From the NCBI RefSeq assembly GCF_001684975.1, contig NZ_MAYH01000049.1, positions 1-64,000 of the forward strand: a DNA stretch of 64,000 bases, in the 5' to 3' direction. A model generated the notes under the pieces. That model was not told where the DNA came from and ran no database searches. It saw only the letters and a program-made list of their open reading frames with translations. This stretch comes from Chryseobacterium artocarpi. Its GTDB lineage: Bacteria > Bacteroidota > Bacteroidia > Flavobacteriales > Weeksellaceae. The position numbers and the translations under genes were made by a program. Position 1 is the stretch's first letter; each line of letters opens with the position of its first letter. Shown here in pieces: positions 44,200-53,365 of the stretch.

Positions 44200-46027
44200 A
44201 TTTGATTTCTAAAGCTCTGTTTTTTAGTAAGTAAAAAACATTGCTAATAACGTTTTCTTGTATTAGTTTTTTATTGTCCGGAGATCCATCAATAATCTCA
44301 TAAAAATGATTGATTATGTCTTCTAAAGGCGTATTCTCATTACCTTTCAGATAATCAATAATGTAGGTTTGAACCTTGGACAGGGAAATGAACATGTTCT
44401 CGTAATCAGGAGTAATTGCATATTCATATTGCCCGATATTGTTTTTATTATTTAAAGACCATTTTTCATTAGTCATAGGGTTCCAATCCCATCGGGTTTG
44501 AACAAATTGGACCTTGTTACCAATATTTACCTGTATTTCACTTAAATTATTGTTTTTTATGTTCGATTTGAAAAAATTGAAATCCGTCTTATTCTTGAAA
44601 AACTCATAAGAATGGCTTTCAATGTCAAGTTCTACTTGTTTTATTGTTTGCTCGAACAAAAATACATCATTAATGATCTCATCTTCCAGTTTGGCTACTT
44701 TTTTTCTTAGATTTTCAGTTTGAATATCCTCTTTTTCTAAAACTAAGTCCGGATATTTCTCGTGAATCAACGAAAAAGTTTTTGGAAATGAAGCTTCTGC
44801 AATACTATTATATATCTGTTGATTATATATTTCTAAGAATGTTTTCGGAGAAACTTTTGGATATAGAATATTGATTGTATCCTCAGTAGCAAGGTCTGTT
44901 AAATGCTTATAAGCTTTAAGAAGAAAATAGAATGTCCCCAATTCTCCCATGAATAATCCATATTCATCAGAATCAGAGTCGTTATAACCATTAATAAATG
45001 ATTTATGTTTGTCATGATAAGCAATCAGAGCATGGCATTTGTCTTCAAGGTGCTTTCTGTAAAATTTAGGATTTATTGATTCGTTCTCAATAAGACATAA
45101 CAGATTTCCTGTACCGCTATGGCATAAAGAATGGTTTTTGGATGTTTCAATAGAAAGAAGAATTTCATTAATAATATCAGAAGATACATTTTCTCTTACC
45201 CCAATAATTCCTGGTGCACCATGACACCACGCAAACATGTGTTTACTTTCCAGAAAGAAGCTTAGATTACCATTCCTTGCATTTTCGTCAAACTGGGTAC
45301 TGTCTTCAGGTTTATAAGGAAACTTTCTGAAATCAAGCCAGTTTTTAATAGCTGGTTCATAATACTCGTCTTCATATCTTAAGGCAGACTCAAAGATTTC
45401 TTTAAAGGCTGTATTTCCAGTAAGTTTATAAAGTTCGTTGAATACAAAACCTATTCCGGATGCTCCATGAGAGAAACCTGTAAGTCCTTTGTTGATCCTT
45501 GCTGTGAGATCCCAATAAATATTTCCGTTTTTGGATTTATAAGACTTGTTGATGATATAATCTATATAAAAATTAATATCATCTAATATCCATTGTTCTT
45601 GATATCCTCGAGAATAAATATGTAAAAGACCTAATAAAATACCGGAAACACCATTTAGTAAATCAATAATTGGACGCTCAATAAGACTGAAATGGATTTT
45701 ACTTTTTTTGGAGATCTCAAAGCAGTGATTTAAATATTTCTCCTCTCCTGTGTGAATAAATACCTGTAAAAATGAATAGGCAACTCCCATATTTCCTGTA
45801 AAAAAAGAGTAAGATGCGTGTTCATTAAGGTCTTCATAGATTATGTCTGCAACTTTCTGTATTTCAATTAATAGAGTTTCGTCATTCGTAATGCTATATA
45901 GTTCTAATAAATAGATGATAATTCCTGATTTTCCAGTATATATTGAATTATTTTTCGTTTTTAATAGATTATTGATTACAAAATGGCGGTTTTCCAAATT
46001 GAATTTAAGTAATATATTTGCATCCAT
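44186..46027 (-). CDS. LanC-like lanthionine cyclase with extra C-terminal domain
   Basis: 613 residues from the ATG at 46027 (a 24-codon extension is rejected; it would run through promoter sequence). The N-terminal about 400 residues have the LanC alpha-toroid repeats (YTGKSGI, FTGNMGVAYS, LNGVSGILLG, GFSHGASGIG) and the zinc ligands in WCHGAPG and LCHSGTGN. LanC closes thioether rings from Cys onto dehydroamino acids. The last 200 residues are not LanC; their end (SKVQTYIIDYLKGN... and NVFYLLKNRALEI) looks like a PqqD/RRE-type winged helix that could bind the leader. First gene of the lanC-lanT unit. Confidence 0.88.
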   Translation of the reverse strand: MDANILLKFNLENRHFVINNLLKTKNNSIYTGKSGIIIYLLELYSITNDETLLIEIQKVADIIYEDLNEHASYSFFTGNMGVAYSFLQVFIHTGEEKYLNHCFEISKKSKIHFSLIERPIIDLLNGVSGILLGLLHIYSRGYQEQWILDDINFYIDYIINKSYKSKNGNIYWDLTARINKGLTGFSHGASGIGFVFNELYKLTGNTAFKEIFESALRYEDEYYEPAIKNWLDFRKFPYKPEDSTQFDENARNGNLSFFLESKHMFAWCHGAPGIIGVRENVSSDIINEILLSIETSKNHSLCHSGTGNLLCLIENESINPKFYRKHLEDKCHALIAYHDKHKSFINGYNDSDSDEYGLFMGELGTFYFLLKAYKHLTDLATEDTINILYPKVSPKTFLEIYNQQIYNSIAEASFPKTFSLIHEKYPDLVLEKEDIQTENLRKKVAKLEDEIINDVFLFEQTIKQVELDIESHSYEFFKNKTDFNFFKSNIKNNNLSEIQVNIGNKVQFVQTRWDWNPMTNEKWSLNNKNNIGQYEYAITPDYENMFISLSKVQTYIIDYLKGNENTPLEDIINHFYEIIDGSPDNKKLIQENVISNVFYLLKNRALEIKYEKI

Positions 46028-46041
46028 AACGGACAAAAATA
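46013..46041. promoter_or_regulatory. Overlapping divergent promoters, lanC-lanT versus ligase-tolC
   Basis: TATATTTG on the plus strand (46013-46020) precedes the ligase ATG at 46041. TATTTTTG on the minus strand (46034-46041) precedes the lanC ATG at 46027. Both -7 elements are exact, the start codons lie within the opposite promoter, and neither has a good -33. Confidence 0.5.
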
Positions 46042-47183
46042 TGAAAATGATTAGATTTGATAAGAATCTTTTAGATAAATATGTGAAATATTCCTCCATT
46101 AGTGTTGAGAAACATCCAACAGAGGAATTGTATCTATATGGTTATCATTCAGGATTGGAAAAATCCAATGTAATTTGGGATGATAACAATATCCATTGCC
46201 GGGGACTTATTATCAATGGAGAAGGTGAAGTTTTAGCAAGACCATTTCCGAAATTCTTCACTTATAGAAGATATATTGATGATGAAACTTTACTTTTAAG
46301 TGAAGGGCAGAATTTTAAAATTCCTGAAACAGGCTTTAAGATTTTTGAAAAAGTAGATGGAACCATGACTACCTTATATTGGGTAGATGATAAACCTTTT
46401 TTGGCAACGCAGAGATCATTTGAAAATGTTAATGCAAAAGAAGCTACAAAAATCCTTTACGAAAAATATTCACACACATTCTCTAAGTTGAAAAGAGATA
46501 GAACGTATGTTTTTGAAGCGATTTTTCCGGAAACTAACGTTCTTATTGATTACGGAACTTCCCGCGATCTTTATATGATCGGTGTTCTGGATAATGAGAC
46601 CGGAGATAATCTTCCTCTTGAAGATTTAGGATTTCCGGTTGCCAAGGATTATACCGAAATGTATAAAGACGTAAAGAACTTTGAAGCTCTTCAAAATCTT
46701 AATCTTCCTAACCAGGAAGGTTTTGTTCTTGTATTTGAATCAGGAGAGAGAATTAAACTTAAATTTCCTTGGTATAAAGAAGCCCATAAGATCATGGCTG
46801 AAATTATTCAGAAAGAGAAACAGCTTTATCTTATGAACAGACAGCTTTCACAAAAATTGGGGCTAAAAAATTCTTATATCACTAATCTTTTAATCTGGGA
46901 CCATTTAAGAAAAGGGTTAACTGTTGAGAATATTCATGAAAATACTCCTGAAACTTTTTTTGCGGTTGGAGTAGAGCAGTGGATTATCAATACAAAGATT
47001 GACCTTCAGAACGAATTCAATAATGCTAAAAACTCCAATCCGAACCTATCTCAAGATGAGCTTTGGCAAATGGTGAAACCTGAAAAATTGACATTTTTCA
47101 ATTATGACAAAAAGCTATCTGAAACAGAATACTCTACCAATATGTGGAAGAGAATTAACAGATTAAAAAAAGTATACAGGTAA
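46041..47183 (+). CDS. RNA ligase, T4 Rnl1-like (second of two)
   Basis: A 380-residue paralogue of the ligase at 37863. Motif I is EKVDGTM with Lys104. HCRGLIINGEGEVLARPFPK and KFFTYRRY precede it, and YVFEAIFPETNVLIDYG, EGFVLVFESG and RIKLKFPWY follow as motifs III-V. The C-terminal 130 residues (from about 250) are longer than in the first copy and probably give RNA specificity. ATG 46041 is chosen; the upstream frame crosses the lanC gene. It is coupled to tolC (start within the stop). Substrate unknown; Rnl1 members repair cleaved tRNA. Confidence 0.87.
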   Translation: MKMIRFDKNLLDKYVKYSSISVEKHPTEELYLYGYHSGLEKSNVIWDDNNIHCRGLIINGEGEVLARPFPKFFTYRRYIDDETLLLSEGQNFKIPETGFKIFEKVDGTMTTLYWVDDKPFLATQRSFENVNAKEATKILYEKYSHTFSKLKRDRTYVFEAIFPETNVLIDYGTSRDLYMIGVLDNETGDNLPLEDLGFPVAKDYTEMYKDVKNFEALQNLNLPNQEGFVLVFESGERIKLKFPWYKEAHKIMAEIIQKEKQLYLMNRQLSQKLGLKNSYITNLLIWDHLRKGLTVENIHENTPETFFAVGVEQWIINTKIDLQNEFNNAKNSNPNLSQDELWQMVKPEKLTFFNYDKKLSETEYSTNMWKRINRLKKVYR

Positions 47184-48517
47184 TGAGAAAAAAGCTTTTT
47201 CTGGTATTTATTTTTATAGGCTTTTATTCTTTTTCCCAAACCAGAACACTTTCGCTATCTGAATGTTATAGCGTAGCAAAAAATAATAACCTGATTATTA
47301 AAAACGGAATTAAAGATTCCCTGATAAGTGCCGTGAATGTACGCAAAGCGAAAGACAGGTTTCTTCCTGCTGCAACATTTAGTGGTGCAAATAGTTATGA
47401 TCTGGGGACAGCTATCAATCCATCATCCAATATCAGGGAGAATAGAAACAGAAATTCTATCACAGGAAATTTTAATTTTAACTGGACCGTTTTTAATGGT
47501 TTCAAAAGAAAACTTGATGTTGATGTACAGAAGCTGAATCAAGATGTTGTTCAGGAAGCGAATAAAAGAACTTTACGGGATATTTACTTACAGATCCTTG
47601 AAGTATATACAGATCTTTTAATTGCTGATGAACAAATAAAGGTTCAGGAAAACAATGCTAAGATTAATAATACCATTATTGATATTGTAAAGTACAGAAT
47701 AGAGAAAGGAGACGAAATCAAAATCAATTTAAAAAATCTTGAAGCGAGAAAACTGAAAACAGATATAGATATCCGAAAGTACAGAAATGAAAAGGAATTG
47801 CTTTATTATAACCTGAAAAGTTTATTAAATATTGGTGATAACTTTGAGATTCAAAACATTGATATTGATGTGGATGCGGAAGTAATGAAAGAGGTGGAGA
47901 CTAATCTTGATAATATCTTATCTTTTCCTGAAATCAGAATCATCAATCTGGCATTAGAAAAAGAACAGAGAAATCAAAAGATGTTACAAAACAGTTATAT
48001 GCCTAAAATATCATTAGGTTATAATTTTAATAGTTTTTACTCCCATATTTTGGGTGAGACAGATGTTTTAACATCAGGAGGAAGAGTAATAGATGATAAT
48101 TATACTTTTTTTGAACAATTAAAGAACAATAAAAACCATTATTTGGCACTCAATGTTTCTGTTCCTATATTTTCTCAATTCCAAAACAAAAGAGATCGAG
48201 AGATTTCAAAAATAGAAGTGGAAAAGCTAAATAATGATCTACTGAGAAAAAAGGATGAAATTACCAATACAGTCAACCGTTTTAAAAGAGATCTTGAAAC
48301 CAGCTATCAGGAGCTTGATTATGAGAAAAACTATATGAATGTTCTTGTTGAATTGTTAGATATCAATAAAGAAAAGTACAAATTAGGAATTATTCCTTTA
48401 TATGAGCTGGAAAGATTCTCCAATGAATACGAAAACGAAAAAGTAAACTTTTTACAGACAAAAATCAAAACATTTTATCTGTATAACTATTTGAAAGTTT
48501 ATTTCGTGCCAAATTAA
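47183..48517 (+). CDS. TolC family outer membrane channel
   Basis: A 444-residue protein: signal peptide (FIFIGFYSFSQ), then two outer-membrane-efflux repeats with TLSLSECYSVAKNNNLIIKN at the start, long helical hairpins, and PFxSQ-type segments (VPIFSQFQNKRDREIS). With HlyD and the C39 ABC transporter it completes a type I export route. Its ATG overlaps the stop of the second RNA ligase, so the two are one transcript, ended at 48535-48569. Confidence 0.92.
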   Translation: MRKKLFLVFIFIGFYSFSQTRTLSLSECYSVAKNNNLIIKNGIKDSLISAVNVRKAKDRFLPAATFSGANSYDLGTAINPSSNIRENRNRNSITGNFNFNWTVFNGFKRKLDVDVQKLNQDVVQEANKRTLRDIYLQILEVYTDLLIADEQIKVQENNAKINNTIIDIVKYRIEKGDEIKINLKNLEARKLKTDIDIRKYRNEKELLYYNLKSLLNIGDNFEIQNIDIDVDAEVMKEVETNLDNILSFPEIRIINLALEKEQRNQKMLQNSYMPKISLGYNFNSFYSHILGETDVLTSGGRVIDDNYTFFEQLKNNKNHYLALNVSVPIFSQFQNKRDREISKIEVEKLNNDLLRKKDEITNTVNRFKRDLETSYQELDYEKNYMNVLVELLDINKEKYKLGIIPLYELERFSNEYENEKVNFLQTKIKTFYLYNYLKVYFVPN

Positions 48518-48534
48518 AACTTTTAAAAGTAATA

Positions 48535-48569
48535 AAAAACGTCTCCTGTTTCTAATGGGAGACGTTTTT
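48535..48569. terminator. Bidirectional terminator at the right end of the lanthipeptide cluster
   Basis: Stem AAAAACGTCTCC (48535-48546) / GGAGACGTTTTT (48558-48569), with T or A runs on both sides. It separates tolC from the convergent S41 peptidase. Confidence 0.9.
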
Positions 48570-48583
48570 GTTATATCTATTTT

Positions 48584-51500
48584 TTATTTTTTTAAATCTT
48601 TAAGTATTTCCTGAATAGCTCTTTCCAGTTGTGGATCATTATCACTTTGTCTGTCGAGAAACGTATTCTTAACATAAATATCTGGTTTTACACCGGTCTT
48701 TTCAAGATTCTGTCCATCCAGTGTGTAAGTTCCCCAAGAAGGAAGCCTATAGAATGAACCATCTACAAGACTTTTTCCTGATGTGAAAATAATCCAACGA
48801 TAGGTTTCCTGTCCAATGATTTTTCCTAATTTCAGTGCTTTAAATCCGGCGGCAGTCATTTCAGCGTCACTTAATGAACCTTCGTTGATAAGTAGAACAA
48901 TAGGTTTTCCGGAAGGAGCAAAATTAGGTTGAGCAGTCATTTTCCCTTCACGATATTTCCATTGTAAATAAGGTTTTTGAGCAAGGAAGTTTAATACTTT
49001 ATCATGAACATTTCCTCCGGTATTAAAACGGAGGTCGAGAATGACAGCCTCTTTTTTGTTTTCCTGTTCTACCATATCCAAGAGGAAACGGTCAAGCTCA
49101 TCTGTAGACATGTTTTTCATATAAGAGTAAGCAATTCTGTTGTTGCTAAGCTGATTAACACGTTGACGATTATTAAAAATCCAATCATCATAAAGCAACC
49201 CTTTTAGCTCCGTATTGGAGATCGGGTGTACTTTGGTCGTAATATTTTTTCCACCACGGTTAAATACCAATGTAAGCTCATCCTGTTTTTTAGGTGTAGT
49301 GAAATAAATTTCATTGTTTTCTTTAGGATCAATCGTTTTTCCATTAACTGAAATCAACTCATCTCCTGGTTTGATATCCACGCCTGAGCGGAAAGCCGGT
49401 GATTTTCGAACAATACTTTCAACGGTGTAAGGAGCATCTTTTTTAAATATAATTCCAGTTTCGTTAGTGAAATAATTCAAATAAGTGCTTTCCTCTTTAC
49501 CACTTGATGAAAACCCAATGTGTGAAGAATTAAGTTCACCCAGAAGATCATTCAGTAAAATTCGCAGATCATTTCTGCTGTTTACATATGGAAGATATTT
49601 GGCGTACTGCTCTTTCTTTCCTTTCCAGTCAACCCCATGAAATTTTTCATCATAGAAGTTTTCTTCCACACCTGTCCCTGTTTCATCATACATCTGTGTA
49701 AATTCGGAAGCAAGATTTTTGTTAAAGGTATACTGGATATTGATTTTTTCAGGCTTTAAGGCTGAAATTGCTGTCTTGTAGATATTACCTTCTATTAATG
49801 CAAATAGGTTTTTATCATTTTTGGTGATGTAATAAGCTGCTTTATCAAATACTTTTTCAGATTTTGCAGGTTCGAAATCAGTGAATACTTTTTTGAATAA
49901 CTGTCGTTTTCCGTTATCCTGATTAGAGTTAAAGAGAAGGATTTCTTTTTTATCGTCAGCAAAAACTATAGGATCGTCCTGATATCCATATCGGTCAGTA
50001 ATCAATTCAATCCTTTCAAGAGTGTTTTCAGGATTTACTTTCAATTCTTTGATAACAGGCTCTTTCACTTCTTTTTTGTCTTTGTCATCCTCCTTCTTGC
50101 TCTTTTTATTCTTCTTATCTTTTTCTTCTTTGTCGGATTTTATTTCCTTTTTTTCTTCTACAAAAAGCTTGTCGAATTTCTCTGATTTATAAGGTTCATC
50201 AAACCAATCTAAAGCCATTCTGTAAATATTGGATTTCTGCATTCCTAAAGGATAGGAAGGGTTCGTCCTGTCGCTGGCAAAATAAATGTATTTACCATTG
50301 GGTGACCAGGTGGGATCTTCTTCTGAAACACCAGTGTTGGTAAGGTTTATAGTCTTTCCCTTTTTAATGTTGTAAATGAAGATATCCAGCTCGAAATTTC
50401 TTTTTGCAGAGAATAATACATATTCGTTATTGGGTGAGAAAGATGGTCTTGAGTTTTGGAATGCCCAGATTTCGTCTTTTACAATGGTGGTAGATTTGAA
50501 GTTCTTTAGATCGAGTAATCTTACTTCGTCTCTTCCGCTTAAATAAACAGCTTTTGACAGATCGTTATTAAGAGTGATGCTGCGGTTGTTTCGAAGATCA
50601 TTTGTTAGCTGTTTTAGTTGTCCTTTTCCATCTGCAGATATGGTGAACCAGTTTTGGTAGCCTTTATCAGTTTGATTAAAAAGTAATGTACGGTTATCCT
50701 TCAGCCATTTTGCTTCCATGACGCGCTCTTTCCCATCAGAAACCTGTTGTGTGAATTTACCTTCAATATCAGATACAAATAAAATTCCACGGCTTACAAA
50801 TGCCATTTTTTTACCATCAGGAGAAACATCATAATATGAAATGTTGTTTTCTACGCTGAAGTTTTGATCTTTTTCTAATGTTTTGTTCGTGTTAAGATTT
50901 ACATTGAGAAGAGTAGTGTTTTTAGTCGTTGTATCGTAGATGTAAAGCTGGTAATCTTTTTCAAATATCACTTTAGATCCGTTTGCTGCAACGAAAGGCT
51001 TTTTGATAGAAGTATCAAATTGTGTTAATGCGGTCTTTTTGCCGTTTTCTATTTTATAAAGATTGTATTCATTATTATTCTCATCAGAAATGAAATAAAT
51101 GATGCCGTTTTTGTCTACACTTACATTGAAATCCTTTCCTTCATAGTTAGTGTGTTGTGTGTAGGCATTGGTCTTAGGATTGTATCCTAAAATGTCAGGA
51201 TTGTTTGCTCCTTTATAGCGTTTACGGTGTACCTGATTGGCGCTTTCTGAAGAGCTTGTGAAAAGATACTCTCCGGCTGGCGTTTCAGCAAGCCCATTGG
51301 TATTGTTAAAATAATTATTGAATAATTTCTGTGGTGTTTTTCCTTCAATGGACGTTTTAAAACTCCCGAAATTGTTGTTTCTGTTTGAAGTAAAATAAAT
51401 GGTTTTATTATCCCATCCCCAGTTTTCCATATCATCTTTTCCGGTATGGAAGGTTAATTGTTTTATAGTTCCTCCTTCGGAAGGCATTACATAAACGTCA

Positions 51501-51763
51501 TAGTTCCCATACTGATTGGAGCTGAATGCAAGCCACTTTCCATCAGGAGAAAGGCGTGGATTGATTTCTTCTCCGTCCAAAGCGGTTACTCTTGATGCAT
51601 TTCCTCCATTGGAATCTACTTTCCAGATGTCTCCGTCGTAAGCAAAATAAGCTGTTTTTCCATCAGGACTTAAAGAAGGGGTTGATAAAAAATATGATTT
51701 CTCCTGTGCAGAGATTTGAATACTAGCAAAGGCTGCTAATAATGAAATAAAAATTCTTTTCAT
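48584..51763 (-). CDS. Tricorn-like S41 family peptidase, 1059 aa
   Basis: An exported protein (signal AAFASIQISAQ) with two beta-propeller regions made of PD40 repeats (SLSPDGKTAYFAYDGDIW, PRLSPDGKWLAFSSNQ, SPNGKYIYFASDRT), a Lys/Glu-rich linker (about 550-575), a PDZ domain (about 745-830, IKPGDELISVNGK) and the S41 core with the catalytic serine in NEGSLSDAEMTAAG. This is the tricorn protease architecture for trimming peptides in the periplasm. It appears to be chromosomal background rather than part of the peptide cluster, since a terminator separates them. Confidence 0.9.
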   Translation of the reverse strand: MKRIFISLLAAFASIQISAQEKSYFLSTPSLSPDGKTAYFAYDGDIWKVDSNGGNASRVTALDGEEINPRLSPDGKWLAFSSNQYGNYDVYVMPSEGGTIKQLTFHTGKDDMENWGWDNKTIYFTSNRNNNFGSFKTSIEGKTPQKLFNNYFNNTNGLAETPAGEYLFTSSSESANQVHRKRYKGANNPDILGYNPKTNAYTQHTNYEGKDFNVSVDKNGIIYFISDENNNEYNLYKIENGKKTALTQFDTSIKKPFVAANGSKVIFEKDYQLYIYDTTTKNTTLLNVNLNTNKTLEKDQNFSVENNISYYDVSPDGKKMAFVSRGILFVSDIEGKFTQQVSDGKERVMEAKWLKDNRTLLFNQTDKGYQNWFTISADGKGQLKQLTNDLRNNRSITLNNDLSKAVYLSGRDEVRLLDLKNFKSTTIVKDEIWAFQNSRPSFSPNNEYVLFSAKRNFELDIFIYNIKKGKTINLTNTGVSEEDPTWSPNGKYIYFASDRTNPSYPLGMQKSNIYRMALDWFDEPYKSEKFDKLFVEEKKEIKSDKEEKDKKNKKSKKEDDKDKKEVKEPVIKELKVNPENTLERIELITDRYGYQDDPIVFADDKKEILLFNSNQDNGKRQLFKKVFTDFEPAKSEKVFDKAAYYITKNDKNLFALIEGNIYKTAISALKPEKINIQYTFNKNLASEFTQMYDETGTGVEENFYDEKFHGVDWKGKKEQYAKYLPYVNSRNDLRILLNDLLGELNSSHIGFSSSGKEESTYLNYFTNETGIIFKKDAPYTVESIVRKSPAFRSGVDIKPGDELISVNGKTIDPKENNEIYFTTPKKQDELTLVFNRGGKNITTKVHPISNTELKGLLYDDWIFNNRQRVNQLSNNRIAYSYMKNMSTDELDRFLLDMVEQENKKEAVILDLRFNTGGNVHDKVLNFLAQKPYLQWKYREGKMTAQPNFAPSGKPIVLLINEGSLSDAEMTAAGFKALKLGKIIGQETYRWIIFTSGKSLVDGSFYRLPSWGTYTLDGQNLEKTGVKPDIYVKNTFLDRQSDNDPQLERAIQEILKDLKK

Positions 51764-51886
51764 GGAATAATTTGATATGTATGCAAGTTAATAAAGAGTT
51801 TTCGAAATTTCTTTATTAAATGATGCGATAACTTCGTAAAAGTTAAAAATATCTTAGTCTTCCATGTGATAAAAGAATATAGTAGG

Positions 51887-51947
51887 TGAGTAAAATGAAA
51901 AAAGACTTACATTTCTGTAAGTCTTTTTTGCTCCTCCTGCTGGGCTC
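51887..51947. repeat. attL: left direct repeat (tRNA-Asn 3' fragment plus terminator)
   Basis: Contains the terminator hairpin (here a perfect AAGACTTACA / TGTAAGTCTT stem) and the tRNA 3' part up to GCTGGGCTC, after which homology stops. Differs from attR by one base in the stem (T at 51907, C at 61699) and a small indel in the A-run. Confidence 0.93.
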
Positions 51948-52041
51948 AATACTTAATGTTTTTCATGTTGATATTTAGTTATTTAGATATTAACTTTTAA
52001 TAGGGTATGCCTAAAAGTATGCCTTTGAGGTCATTAATTAC

Positions 52042-52488
52042 TTACAGCAATCCCTCATCATTAAAACTTGTATAACTCTCTTTCGTAATGATGATACTGT
52101 CAAGAAGAGCTATGTCAAGTAGCTTACAAGCTGTATTAAGTTTTTTTACTATGGCTAAATCTGCACTACTTGGATTAAGATTGCCACCTGGGTGGTTATG
52201 TACTAATATTAATCCAGTTGCTAAACATTTCAAGGCTACTGATAAAATCAATCTAATATCTACTAAGCTACTTGTAATACCTCCTCTAGATAGACTATAG
52301 AAGCCAATGACAGTATTTGAAGAGTTTACGAAGAGTATTTTTACCTCTTCCTGCATTTCTATTATCCTATTATCCCAGATTGTCCTGATAATGTCTATTA
52401 CATCAGTACTCATGGTGAGCTTAGTTTGAGATATTTTGAAGGGGTGGTATGTTACCTGTATCTCTGATACTGTTGTTTCTGTATTCAT
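52042..52488 (-). CDS. RadC-like JAB/JAMM domain protein
   Basis: 148 residues comprising the RadC-type JAMM domain only. The zinc motif is complete: Glu in QEEVKILF (47-54), His97-x-His99 in VHNHPGG and Asp110 in NLNPSSAD. The N-terminal helix-hairpin-helix part of full-length RadC is missing, as in the short forms found on Bacteroidota mobile elements. A role in DNA metabolism or deubiquitinase-like cleavage is not established. Last gene of the minus-strand operon that begins at 54638, 25 bases after the previous one. Confidence 0.87.
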   Translation of the reverse strand: MNTETTVSEIQVTYHPFKISQTKLTMSTDVIDIIRTIWDNRIIEMQEEVKILFVNSSNTVIGFYSLSRGGITSSLVDIRLILSVALKCLATGLILVHNHPGGNLNPSSADLAIVKKLNTACKLLDIALLDSIIITKESYTSFNDEGLL

Positions 52489-52512
52489 TTTTTTTGGAGT
52501 ATGTGAGGATGC

Positions 52513-52914
52513 TTATTTCACATTTTTTGTAACCCCAAAATCATAAAACTTGTTTAGCACCTTTTTCTGATACATTAGGGTAGTTACATTCTCTTCATCA
52601 TGATAGGACAGTTTCAGAGTTACTGAGTTAGGAAAGTAGACTAATAATTCTGTCAGTCTACTTTTAAGGCTCTCAACCCTATTCTCTTTATATTTCAATT
52701 CAACCCTCATAAGCCTGTCAGCATTAAAGTACAACAGTATCTGTTTTACTTTTAAACCAAGAACTTCATTAATGTCACCAAAGTATTCATAAGGAACTAA
52801 AGAGAGGTTATTTTCTATAAACTCATAAGGGGGTACAGATATAATCTCAAACTCAAAGTCATTATGCTCATCATCTAGCCTGAATTTTAAGTGCTCGTAT
52901 ATGTCATTATTCAT
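52513..52914 (-). CDS. Hypothetical protein, 133 aa
   Basis: Soluble, acidic N-terminal half (DDEHNDFEFEIISVPPYEFIE), then a stretch LKVKQILLYFNADRLMRVELKYKE that could be a beta-hairpin followed by a helix. No family recognised, no signal peptide or membrane segment. Sits in the accessory operon of the element between a hypothetical gene and the JAMM gene. Confidence 0.6.
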   Translation of the reverse strand: MNNDIYEHLKFRLDDEHNDFEFEIISVPPYEFIENNLSLVPYEYFGDINEVLGLKVKQILLYFNADRLMRVELKYKENRVESLKSRLTELLVYFPNSVTLKLSYHDEENVTTLMYQKKVLNKFYDFGVTKNVK

Positions 52915-52978
52915 TTATTTTTAGATAGTTAAAGCTACCTTATTAAAGTTAGCTGATTGTTGTTTATCAAAAGGCTTA

Positions 52979-53365
52979 TTAGTCGTATTCTGCAATAACT
53001 GGTCTACATTCTGTAGCTTCTATACAGCCACTTTTGATTTTAATTGCGAGATAATTTACCTTAGCTTTATTAGAGTCAGAAATGAGGTTACCTGGGACTA
53101 AGATGTCACAATTAATCCAGTCATGAAATATCTTGTTATCATCTTCAAGAATTTGATTAACATAAGATTTCTGATAAGCTTCATCATTAAATCTGCTGTA
53201 TATCTCACAGATGTATAACTTACTTCTGTTCAGTTCCCAAGTTACAATACTGTTGCTAAGGAAAAATGTAGAAGTCGTGATTATGGTGAATATACTATTT
53301 TTAAGGTTTCCACCAATGTCAACGTTACCTGGGTCACTGTAATAGTGAATAACTTCTAATATCAT
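52979..53365 (-). CDS. Hypothetical protein, 128 aa
   Basis: A soluble protein with several hydrophobic strands (IFTIITTSTFFLSNSIVTW) and Asn/Asp-rich turns. No recognisable motif. Its start overlaps the end of the upstream membrane-protein gene by 4 bases, so translation is coupled. Two copies of the dispersed GTTACCTGG word lie inside it (as PGN codons). Confidence 0.6.
   Translation of the reverse strand: MILEVIHYYSDPGNVDIGGNLKNSIFTIITTSTFFLSNSIVTWELNRSKLYICEIYSRFNDEAYQKSYVNQILEDDNKIFHDWINCDILVPGNLISDSNKAKVNYLAIKIKSGCIEATECRPVIAEYD

Noticed and set aside
45915..46040. 42-codon N-terminal extension of the second RNA ligase
   Set aside because: It runs antisense through the lanC start region and the ligase's own -7 promoter element; homologous sequence begins near MIRFDKNLL.
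28113..51947. The lanthipeptide cluster as a second island integrated at tRNA-Asn copy 1
   Set aside because: For integration into the tRNA 3' end the intact tRNA must lie on the far side of the element from the truncated copy; here the intact tRNA 5' part would be inside the excised segment, and no integrase is present in 28-51 kb.
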